A stretch of DNA of 5,201 bases from an uncultured Clostridia bacterium. Lineage in GTDB: Bacteria > Bacillota > Clostridia > Oscillospirales > Ruminococcaceae. How positions within the stretch are numbered: the first letter of the stretch is position 1; each line of letters begins with the position of its first letter. Below are positions 1 through 5,201 of the stretch, one piece after another. The stretch covers positions 1 to 5,201 of the forward strand of contig CALBJC010000028.1 of NCBI GenBank assembly GCA_937892655.1. The letters run 5' to 3'. The translations under genes were made by a program, and so were the position numbers. The notes under the pieces were generated by a model. It was given only the letters and a program-made list of their open reading frames with translations, was not told where the DNA came from and searched no databases.

Positions 1-224
1 CAGTTTTCTCCTAAAACCTCAATTCCCTTCTTTTCGACAAGCTCAGATAATGTCATTCCCGCATATTCGCCATTAGAAATTGTACAAGCACCGTCTTTGT
101 GACATGATAATTCCCAGCTTTCTGCAATCTTGTCAAAATCACAGTTTTTCTGAAAATCATCTCTTAATCTTGTACCGCCCCAGATGTAATCCTTGAAAGC
201 GGGTTCAAGCTTCATTGGATACAT
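1..224 (-). CDS. manA: Mannose-6-phosphate isomerase, class I (5' part only)
   Basis: Only the first 74 codons are in the window; the gene runs off the left edge. Type I phosphomannose isomerases are zinc enzymes that interconvert mannose 6-phosphate and fructose 6-phosphate in the cytoplasm. The visible N-terminus begins MYPMKLEPAFKDYIWGGTRL and continues with IAESWELSCHKDG and NGEYAGMTL, a pattern I recognise from short Firmicutes-type ManA proteins (P-x-F-K-[DE]-[YK]-I-W-G-G-x-[RK]-L, then A-E-S-W-E-[LV]-S). The zinc ligands and active-site residues lie further downstream and cannot be checked. The ATG at 222-224 is chosen because AGAGGCGG lies 6 nt upstream; an in-frame ATG at 213-215 is less well placed. 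The gene has its own promoter beyond the arg operon terminator, so it is probably regulated separately from arginine synthesis. Family is fairly certain; the exact substrate in this organism is inferred. Confidence 0.9.
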   Translation of the reverse strand, partial: MYPMKLEPAFKDYIWGGTRLRDDFQKNCDFDKIAESWELSCHKDGACTISNGEYAGMTLSELVEKKGIEVLGEN

Positions 225-230
225 AAAATT

Positions 231-238
231 CCGCCTCT
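231..238 (-). promoter_or_regulatory. Ribosome binding site of manA
   Basis: On the minus strand the sequence AGAGGCGG sits 6 nt before the ATG at 222-224. It resembles AGGAGG with one interruption. It supports Met-1 rather than the in-frame Met-4 as the start. Confidence 0.7.
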
Positions 239-261
239 TTCATAAATTTATATACATTAAA

Positions 262-290
262 ATTATATCACACTTTTGCGATATAGTCAA
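262..290 (-). promoter_or_regulatory. Sigma-A type promoter of manA
   Basis: Read on the minus strand: -35 hexamer TTGACT (285-290), a 17-nt spacer (268-284) and -10 hexamer TATAAT (262-267), preceded by TG one base upstream (extended -10, TGATATAAT). This is 5/6 and 6/6 to consensus with ideal spacing. Transcription would start near 254-256, giving a leader of about 30 nt before the manA ATG, too short for a riboswitch. The -35 box lies some 12 nt beyond the arg terminator tail, so manA does not depend on arg read-through. Confidence 0.88.
264..285. promoter_or_regulatory. Imperfect dyad inside the manA promoter (possible operator)
   Basis: TATATC (264-269) and GATATA (280-285) are perfect inverted arms. 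Two more symmetric pairs (C271-G278 and A272-T277) lie inside, so 8 of 11 pairs match in a 22-bp dyad. It fills the spacer and overlaps the -10 box and one base of the -35 box, where a bound repressor would block polymerase. The arms are AT-rich, so chance symmetry is quite possible, and no regulator is known from the window. Confidence 0.3.
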
Positions 291-302
291 CGAAAATAAG
301 CA

Positions 303-333
303 TAATAAAAGGTGCTATTTACATAGCACCTTT
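303..333 (-). terminator. Rho-independent terminator of the arg operon
   Basis: Inverted arms AAAGGTGCTA (308-317) and TAGCACCTTT (324-333) form a perfect 10-bp stem with a 6-nt loop. In the minus-strand transcript the stem ends in UUU and continues UAUUAUG, giving a U-rich tail. It begins 7 nt after the argF stop codon and precedes the manA promoter, so it separates the two transcription units. The tail is broken by A residues, so some read-through into manA is possible. Confidence 0.85.
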
Positions 334-340
334 ACATAAT

Positions 341-1273
341 CTAGATATCCTTTTTAGCGTATGCTTCATCAGTCATAACCTTTACAAGTACAGCCTTCTG
401 AGCATGGAGACGGTTTTCAGCTTCTTCAAAGATTTCCTTTGCGTGAGCTTCAAATACCTTGTTAGTAATTTCTTCTTCCCTATGAGCTGGCAAGCAGTGA
501 AGAACCATTGCGCCTTCATTAGCAACAGCCATAATATCATCATTGATCTGATAACCTGCAAATGCTACCTTTCTCTTTGCAGCTTCCTCTTCCTGACCCA
601 TTGAAGCCCATACGTCAGTGATAAGTACATCAGCACCATTTGCCGCCTGCTTTGGATCAGTAGTCATTTCAAACATATCGCCGTATTCCTTAACGAAATC
701 AAGGATAACAGGATCTGGCTGATAGCCGATAGGACAAGCGATAGAAACCTTCATACCAACCTTTAAGCAGCCAACAATAAGAGAGTTAGCCATATTGTTA
801 CCATCACCGATAAAGCACATCTTAAGACCATCAAATCTACCCTTGAACTCACGGATCGTCATAAGGTCAGCAAGTACCTGACAAGGATGACAGAAGTCTG
901 TAAGACCATTGATAATCGGAATAGAGCCGTATTCAGCCAAAGCCTCAACCTCAGCCTGCTCAAATGTACGGATCATAATACAGTCGATATAACGAGACAA
1001 CACTCTTGCAGTATCCTGAACCGGTTCACCACGGCCAATCTGCAAATCATTTGCAGATAAGAAAAGTGGATAACCGCCAAGCTGATACATACCTGTTTCA
1101 AATGATACACGTGTTCTTGTTGAAGCTTTCTGGAAAATCATACCAAGGGTTTTACCCTTTAAAAGCTTATGCGGAATTTCATGCTTAAGCTCATACTTGA
1201 GCTGGTCAGCAAGATTTAAAATATCAATAATTTCTTCTTTTGTAAGGTCTAAAAGCTTTAATAAATGTTTCAT
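341..1273 (-). CDS. argF: Ornithine carbamoyltransferase
   Basis: Transfers the carbamoyl group from carbamoyl phosphate to ornithine, giving citrulline and phosphate, in the cytoplasm; the family normally works as a trimer. At 310 residues it has the usual length. The N-terminal carbamoyl phosphate domain (about 1-145) carries STRTR at 51-55, GRGEP at 80-84 and HPCQ at 129-132. The C-terminal ornithine domain carries GDGNN at 156-160, the ornithine loop DVWASMG at 220-226 and HCLPAHR at 259-265, with Cys260 the expected catalytic cysteine. DxWxSMG together with HCLPAHR marks ornithine rather than aspartate or putrescine transcarbamylase. The start at 1271-1273 has AGGGAG about 6 nt upstream. 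It follows the argD stop by 14 nt and is the last gene before the terminator. argI is the name used for the same enzyme in some genomes. All key residues are present. Confidence 0.97.
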   Translation of the reverse strand: MKHLLKLLDLTKEEIIDILNLADQLKYELKHEIPHKLLKGKTLGMIFQKASTRTRVSFETGMYQLGGYPLFLSANDLQIGRGEPVQDTARVLSRYIDCIMIRTFEQAEVEALAEYGSIPIINGLTDFCHPCQVLADLMTIREFKGRFDGLKMCFIGDGNNMANSLIVGCLKVGMKVSIACPIGYQPDPVILDFVKEYGDMFEMTTDPKQAANGADVLITDVWASMGQEEEAAKRKVAFAGYQINDDIMAVANEGAMVLHCLPAHREEEITNKVFEAHAKEIFEEAENRLHAQKAVLVKVMTDEAYAKKDI

Positions 1274-1287
1274 TACATTCTCCCTTT

Positions 1288-2457
1288 CTATTTATTCAGT
1301 ATATCTTTAAGGATTTTTATACCCTTATCAAGTTCATCGTATGAAATATTGAGCGGTGGTAAGAAGCGAAGTTTTGTTTTAGCAGTAAGGATAAGCAAGC
1401 CATTATCAAGACACTCCTTGCAAACCTCAGCTGCTTTCTTTGACTTAAGGCGAACGCCAATCATCATACCCAGACCATCAAAGCCTTCAATTTCTTCAAC
1501 GTCCGAAAGTTTTTCCTTGATATACTCGCCCTTCTTGATAACCTCATCAAGAAAGCCATCTTCTAATACTGTATCAAGAACCGCCATACCGCCTGCACAA
1601 CAGATAGGGTTACCGCCAAAAGTCGAGCCATGAGTACCTGCTGATAAAACATCACAGCACTTTTCGTCAGCCAGGCAAACACCGATAGGAACACCGCCTG
1701 CAAGGCCCTTTGCAAGAGTAGTGATATTTGGCTTCACATCAAACCACATAGAAGCTAAGAACTTACCTGTTCTGCCAACACCGGTCTGAACTTCATCACA
1801 GATTGTAAGGATGTCACGTTTTTGGCATTCATCAATGATAGTTTTTACAAACTTTTCATCAAGAGCAATAACACCGCCCTCGCCCTGAACAGCCTCAAAC
1901 ATTACAGCGCAAACAGTATCATCAAGCATTTCCATGAGCATTTCTATGTTATTAGCTTCACAATACTTAAAGCCTTCAACAAATGGGAAGAAATAATTAT
2001 GGAAAACATCCTGACCGGTTGCTGATAATGTACAAAGAGTTCTGCCATGGAATGAATTTACAAGAGTGATTATTGTATGTCTTCCCTTGCCATATTTATC
2101 AAAGCTGTATTTTCTTGCAAGCTTTATAGCGCATTCATTAGCTTCAGCACCCGAGTTACCAAAAAACATCTTGCTGTAGCCGGTTGCATCACAAAGCTTA
2201 GTTGCAAAATCAGCCTGAATTTTTGTGTAGTAGTAGTTTGATGTATGCTGAATCTTCTTTACCTGATCACATACAGCCTCTACCCATTTATCGTTACAAA
2301 AGCCTAAAGAATTAGTTCCTATACCAGAACCAAAATCTATGTATTCTTTACCATTCTCATCGGTACAAGTACGATCTTTGCCGCTTTCCATAACAGCATC
2401 AAACCTACCGTATGTACCCATTACATGAGAATTAAACTGTTCTATAGTATTCATCAT
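1288..2457 (-). CDS. argD: Acetylornithine aminotransferase
   Basis: A PLP-dependent class III aminotransferase that converts N-acetylglutamate semialdehyde plus glutamate to N-acetylornithine plus 2-oxoglutarate. The 389-residue product has family length. Landmarks in order: NSGAEANE at 101-108 (cofactor phosphate binding), SFHGRT at 135-140, EAVQGEGG at 188-195, DEVQTGVGRTG at 221-231 (Asp221 should contact the PLP ring nitrogen), TLAKG at 247-251 with Lys250 as the PLP Schiff-base lysine, HGSTFGGNP at 276-284 and LRFLPPL at 363-369. It lies between argB and argF with 14-nt gaps on both sides, which favours ArgD over the related ornithine or GABA aminotransferases. In some bacteria the same enzyme also serves in lysine synthesis as succinyl-DAP aminotransferase; the sequence cannot settle that. 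It has 17 cysteines, unusually many. Translation may start at the second of two adjacent ATGs (2452-2454), making 388 residues. Confidence 0.96.
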   Translation of the reverse strand: MMNTIEQFNSHVMGTYGRFDAVMESGKDRTCTDENGKEYIDFGSGIGTNSLGFCNDKWVEAVCDQVKKIQHTSNYYYTKIQADFATKLCDATGYSKMFFGNSGAEANECAIKLARKYSFDKYGKGRHTIITLVNSFHGRTLCTLSATGQDVFHNYFFPFVEGFKYCEANNIEMLMEMLDDTVCAVMFEAVQGEGGVIALDEKFVKTIIDECQKRDILTICDEVQTGVGRTGKFLASMWFDVKPNITTLAKGLAGGVPIGVCLADEKCCDVLSAGTHGSTFGGNPICCAGGMAVLDTVLEDGFLDEVIKKGEYIKEKLSDVEEIEGFDGLGMMIGVRLKSKKAAEVCKECLDNGLLILTAKTKLRFLPPLNISYDELDKGIKILKDILNK

Positions 2458-2461
2458 TTTA

Positions 2462-2468
2462 CCTTCTT
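2462..2468 (-). promoter_or_regulatory. Ribosome binding site of argD, bearing on the start choice
   Basis: AAGAAGG on the minus strand lies 4 nt from the first ATG (2455-2457) and 7 nt from the second (2452-2454). The second spacing is nearer the usual optimum. The site starts 3 nt after the argB stop codon (2472-2474), so ribosomes ending argB could reinitiate here. Confidence 0.6.
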
Positions 2469-2471
2469 AAA

Positions 2472-3341
2472 TTAAATAAATTCTGTACCAATACCCTCAT
2501 TTGAGAATAACTCTATCAAAATTGAATGTTCAATCCTGCCATCAATGATAACTGTTTTCTTTACACCACGTCTGACAGCTTCAACACAACAATCAATCTT
2601 TGGAATCATACCGCCTGAGATAATACCCGTATTCTTGAGGTATGGCACCTCGCTTACCTGAACTGATGGAATAAGAGTGCTGTAATCATCCTTATCCTGC
2701 AAAAGACCTACTGTATCAGTCATAAGAATAAGGTTTTCAGCCTTAAGAGATGCCGCAATTCTTGCTGCAGCTGTATCAGCATTGATGTTGTATGTCTGGC
2801 CATTTTCATCAGTAGCAACTGTAGCAATTACAGGAGTATAGCCGTTATCAAGAGCGTCTGTAATTATCTTTGTATTTACCTTCACAATTTCGCCAACAAA
2901 GCCTAAATCAATATCGCTCTTCAGCTTTTCAGCAACTAGCAAGTTACCATCAGCACCGCAAAGACCGATTGCTGAACCGCCATTTTGCTGCAAAAGCGAA
3001 ACAAGTTCCTTATTAACCTTACCTGCTAAAACCATTTTAACAATATCAATGGTTGCTTCATCAGTATATCTCAAGCCGCCGATAAACTTACTTTCAATGC
3101 CAACTCTTTTGAGCATATCATTGATTTCAGGTCCACCGCCATGAACCAGAACAACCTTTACACCAATAAGCTTTAAAAGAACCAAATCGCTCATAACAGC
3201 GTTTTTAAGCTCATTGTTTGTCATAGCGTTACCGCCATACTTGATAACAACTATTTTATCCTTATATTTCTGAATATAAGGAAGAGCGTCATTCAAAACC
3301 TGTGAGCGCAGCTTGTTTGATACTTCAATCTTTTTTTCCAT
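2472..3341 (-). CDS. argB: Acetylglutamate kinase
   Basis: Phosphorylates N-acetylglutamate with ATP to N-acetylglutamyl phosphate, usually the controlled step of the pathway. The 289-residue protein is a complete amino acid kinase fold member. Visible motifs: KYGGNAM at 34-40 with the ATP-binding lysine Lys34, HGGGP at 67-71, GGLRYTD at 88-94 with the substrate arginine Arg91, NINADTAA at 186-193, and SGGMIPK at 242-248 with Lys248. Some 28 residues precede the first core strand, and the C-terminus has H-S-I-L-I-E-L-F-S-x-x-G-x-G-T. Both traits are typical of hexameric kinases inhibited by arginine, so feedback inhibition is inferred. The start at 3339-3341 is supported by AAGAAGG (3350-3356) 8 nt upstream. 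It lies 26 nt after the membrane gene and 14 nt before argD. Confidence 0.97.
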   Translation of the reverse strand: MEKKIEVSNKLRSQVLNDALPYIQKYKDKIVVIKYGGNAMTNNELKNAVMSDLVLLKLIGVKVVLVHGGGPEINDMLKRVGIESKFIGGLRYTDEATIDIVKMVLAGKVNKELVSLLQQNGGSAIGLCGADGNLLVAEKLKSDIDLGFVGEIVKVNTKIITDALDNGYTPVIATVATDENGQTYNINADTAAARIAASLKAENLILMTDTVGLLQDKDDYSTLIPSVQVSEVPYLKNTGIISGGMIPKIDCCVEAVRRGVKKTVIIDGRIEHSILIELFSNEGIGTEFI

Positions 3342-3367
3342 CTTAAAAACCTTCTTATGTAAATTCT

Positions 3368-4003
3368 TTATAATACAAAGTCACTGATTGCCTGAGAAAG
3401 AACTCTATGTATTTCAGGCAGATTTTCAGGTGAGTTATATATATCCTTTGTAATATTAGCATATCTTGTATGACCGTTTGATCTGTATCTCCTTGTTGAA
3501 TTGAGAGTACAGTGAACAGATGAAGAAGTTATTCTTACATTTGCTATATCATTGAGAAAAATCGCATCAAGATTACTGTCAGAGACTATAATAAGCCTCT
3601 TATTTGTAATCGCATAAATCTTCTCTGATGTGTCACCTTTCATCTGCTTGAAAAGGAATATACCGATAAGTATGAATGGTACACCAAACAAGCCGAAAAA
3701 ACCACCAGCCATTGAAGCCATTACAGTCCAGAAAATTGAAAAACCAGTCCAGAAAATCGGAAAGATCATCTGTGCCATATTAACACCTTTTGGAGGCTTA
3801 CCTGTTCCCTCCCATAAAACAACCTCACCGTTGAGAAGGTAGGTAGTTACATGGCTTGAATTAGCAGAATATTTATTATATGCACCTTCAACCATTTCTT
3901 CGGTATAAGAGTTTTCGCCAAAATTATTATCAGATCTGTTTTTTGCCTCTGAACCGAACATTTCTTCATTCAGCCCAGAATAATTATTCTTATCTTCAAA
4001 CAT
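3368..4003 (-). CDS. Two-helix membrane protein with a bacterial PH-like domain, function unknown
   Basis: A 211-residue protein with no arginine-pathway motif. Residues 1-50 are hydrophilic and rich in Asn, Glu and Ser, with no signal peptide, so this part is probably cytoplasmic and disordered. TTYLLNGEVVLWEGTGKP (53-70) resembles the L-x-x-G-E-x-[IV]-x-W-x-G-x-P opening of bacterial PH-domain membrane proteins. Two hydrophobic segments follow at about 77-98 and 101-119, forming a hairpin, then YAITNKRLIIVS (130-141) and IFLNDIANVRI (148-158), typical of the beta-strands of bPH/DUF304-like domains such as those in YdbS and YdbT. The end has a helix-like stretch after NSPENLPEIHRVL (190-202). 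The fold assignment comes from pattern recognition only; ligand and role are unknown. The start at 4001-4003 has a very strong GGAGGGG 5 nt upstream. It is embedded in the arg operon, with 25 nt to argJ and 26 nt to argB, so it should be co-transcribed; a direct metabolic role is not evident. Confidence 0.85.
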   Translation of the reverse strand: MFEDKNNYSGLNEEMFGSEAKNRSDNNFGENSYTEEMVEGAYNKYSANSSHVTTYLLNGEVVLWEGTGKPPKGVNMAQMIFPIFWTGFSIFWTVMASMAGGFFGLFGVPFILIGIFLFKQMKGDTSEKIYAITNKRLIIVSDSNLDAIFLNDIANVRITSSSVHCTLNSTRRYRSNGHTRYANITKDIYNSPENLPEIHRVLSQAISDFVL

Positions 4004-4008
4004 CTATA

Positions 4009-4015
4009 CCCCTCC
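4009..4015 (-). promoter_or_regulatory. Strong ribosome binding site of the PH-like membrane gene
   Basis: GGAGGGG on the minus strand lies 5 nt before the ATG at 4001-4003. It is closer to the anti-Shine-Dalgarno complement than the AAGAAGG sites before argB and argD, and it fixes the start. It suggests this inserted gene is translated at least as well as its neighbours. Confidence 0.75.
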
Positions 4016-4028
4016 ATACAACAAAATG

Positions 4029-5201
4029 TTATGAACGATAATCACCGTTGATCTTTACATAATCATATGTAAGGTCACAGCCCCACGCCTTAGCAGAAAC
4101 ATCTCCTTGCATAAGATCAACAAGAATAGTGATCTCATCCTCTAAAAGAACCTTCTTTGCTTCATCCTCAGAAAATTCAATGCCTGAACCATTTTCACAA
4201 ACATCAATTCGTCCAGCAGAAGAAATCAAAGATACAGATACCTTATTGATATCAAATTCGGCCTTTGCATAACCGATAGCACAAAGAACACGTCCCCAGT
4301 TAGCATCAGCACCAAACATAGCACACTTGAAAAGTGGTGAACAGATTACGCTCTTAGCAACGATTATTGCTGTATCCAGATCAGGTGCACCATTACATAC
4401 ACATTCCAAAAGCTTTGTAGCACCCTCGCCATCCTTAGCAAGCATCTTTGTAAGGTTCATCATTACAATATATAAAGCCTGCTTAAACACTTCAAAATCA
4501 GCATTTTCTGCATTAATCTCTTCATTACCCGCAACACCATTTGCCATTACACAAACCATATCGTTTGTTGAAGTATCGCCATCAACAGAAAGACAGTTAT
4601 ATGTAATCTTAGTTACTTCAGATAAAGCCTTTTGTAACAATGAAGCAGATATTTTAGCATCTGTTGTTATGAAATTAAGAGTTGTCGCCATATTAGGATG
4701 AATCATACCGCTGCCCTTAGCCATACCACCAAGAGAAACTTTTTTACCGCCAATTTCAAATTCAACAGCAACTTCCTTTTTCACTGTATCAGTTGTCATA
4801 ATTGCTGTAGCAGCACCTTCGTTGCCTGTAAAGGATAATCCCTTAACAAGTGGAACTACGCCTTCTTTAACTGGTTCAATAGGCAAAATCTGACCGATAA
4901 CACCGGTAGACGCAACAACGACCTCTTCAGGCTTGATACCAAGCTCATTCGCAGCAAGCTGACACATCATAAACGCCTTTTCTTCGCCATCAGCATTACA
5001 GGTATTTGCATTCTTTGAGTTTACAATAACAGCCTTTGCAATGCCGCCCGTTTTTTCAAGATTTTTCTTTGTAACAAGGATAGGCGCGCCCTTAACCTTA
5101 TTCTGTGTGTAAACACAAGCACAAGTACATGGTATTTCAGAATAAATCATACCTAAATCATTCTTCTGCTTGATAGTAGTATCGTTGCCGTCAAGTGCCT
5201 G
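4029..5201 (-). CDS. argJ: Glutamate N-acetyltransferase (ornithine acetyltransferase), 5' end missing
   Basis: Transfers the acetyl group from N-acetylornithine to glutamate, recycling acetyl groups; some members also use acetyl-CoA. The reading frame stays open to the right edge, so the ATG at 5148-5150 is internal: 17 more residues ending in KNDLG precede it. 390 residues are visible, and the family's usual 390-410 implies only about 10-20 are missing. Residues below count from that internal Met. Key features are NSKNANTC (44-51), STGVIG (81-86), GMAKGSGMIHPNMATTLNF (142-160), SVDGDTSTND (188-197), KDGEGATK (239-246), ADANWGRVLCAIGYA (281-295) and the family C-terminus WGCDLTYDYVKING (356-369). 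The proenzyme cleaves itself before the threonine of MAT, here Ala155/Thr156 (codons at 4686-4688 and 4683-4685), and that Thr becomes the nucleophile. It is first of the visible operon; argC is expected upstream. Whether it is mono- or bifunctional cannot be told. Confidence 0.96.
   Translation of the reverse strand, partial: QALDGNDTTIKQKNDLGMIYSEIPCTCACVYTQNKVKGAPILVTKKNLEKTGGIAKAVIVNSKNANTCNADGEEKAFMMCQLAANELGIKPEEVVVASTGVIGQILPIEPVKEGVVPLVKGLSFTGNEGAATAIMTTDTVKKEVAVEFEIGGKKVSLGGMAKGSGMIHPNMATTLNFITTDAKISASLLQKALSEVTKITYNCLSVDGDTSTNDMVCVMANGVAGNEEINAENADFEVFKQALYIVMMNLTKMLAKDGEGATKLLECVCNGAPDLDTAIIVAKSVICSPLFKCAMFGADANWGRVLCAIGYAKAEFDINKVSVSLISSAGRIDVCENGSGIEFSEDEAKKVLLEDEITILVDLMQGDVSAKAWGCDLTYDYVKINGDYRS

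Noticed and set aside
206..243. Short upstream frame starting at the ATG at 241-243 and overlapping the manA start out of frame
   Set aside because: Only 12 codons, with no Shine-Dalgarno site; it lies in the leader by chance.
242..251. Perfect 10-bp palindrome ATAAATTTAT in the manA leader
   Set aside because: Pure A/T palindromes of this size are expected by chance in such AT-rich leader DNA.
225..340. A riboswitch, T-box or small RNA in the only sizeable intergenic region
   Set aside because: The 116 nt are fully explained by the terminator, promoter and a leader of about 30 nt; there is no room for a structured leader.
404..604. Other short plus-strand frames (also near 1006-1188, 1822-2025 and 3630-3842)
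   Set aside because: All sit opposite well-supported minus-strand genes and show no family motif.
1265..1633. Open frame of 122 codons on the plus strand opposite argD
   Set aside because: It lies antisense to the conserved 3' part of argD, has no recognisable domain and is explained by the codon pattern of the real gene.
4327..4701. Open frame of 124 codons on the plus strand opposite argJ
   Set aside because: Fully antisense to the catalytic core of argJ, without homology signals or a promoter; a shadow frame.
5148..5150. ATG at 5148-5150 as the argJ start
   Set aside because: The frame continues upstream with family-like residues (KNDLG), no ribosome binding site precedes this ATG, and starting here would remove the N-terminal segment of the enzyme.

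Overview
The window is an arginine-biosynthesis operon read entirely from the minus strand, followed by the start of a separately promoted sugar-phosphate gene. AT-rich DNA, purine-rich Shine-Dalgarno sites (AAGAAGG, GGAGGGG), a consensus sigma-A-type promoter and the C-J-B-D-F gene order point to a low-GC Gram-positive bacterium (Bacillota). The high cysteine content of ArgD and ArgJ and the style of the proteins suggest an anaerobic Clostridia member, perhaps of the Ruminococcaceae/Oscillospiraceae. That placement is inference; no taxonomic marker gene is present.

In transcription order (right to left): argJ (4029-5201, 5' end off the window), a small two-helix membrane protein with a PH-like domain (3368-4003), argB (2472-3341), argD (1288-2457) and argF (341-1273). 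Gaps between genes are 14 to 26 nt and each downstream gene has its own ribosome binding site, so one polycistronic mRNA is likely. A 10-bp stem hairpin with a U-rich tail (about 303-333) ends the operon just after argF. About 20 nt beyond it lies a near-perfect promoter (-35 TTGACT, 17-nt spacer, extended -10 TGATATAAT) for a class I mannose-6-phosphate isomerase gene (manA) whose first 74 codons are visible (1-224).

The four arg enzymes form a chain. ArgJ makes N-acetylglutamate by taking the acetyl group from N-acetylornithine. ArgB phosphorylates N-acetylglutamate. ArgD transaminates the semialdehyde made by ArgC, whose gene is probably just upstream, outside the window. ArgF carbamoylates ornithine to citrulline. 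ArgG and ArgH, needed to finish arginine, are not downstream because the operon ends after argF. ArgB carries the N-terminal extension and C-terminal signature expected of arginine-inhibited hexameric kinases, which fits feedback control in a cyclic (ArgJ) pathway.

Most of the window is ordinary core metabolism. The one out-of-place element is the membrane PH-like gene inserted between argJ and argB. Smaller points are a dyad inside the manA promoter, a possible weak internal promoter before argB, unusual residues near the ArgJ N-terminus and a tandem-ATG start in argD. I saw no mobile element, CRISPR array, tRNA, rRNA or riboswitch, and no stretch over 300 nt lacks a gene.
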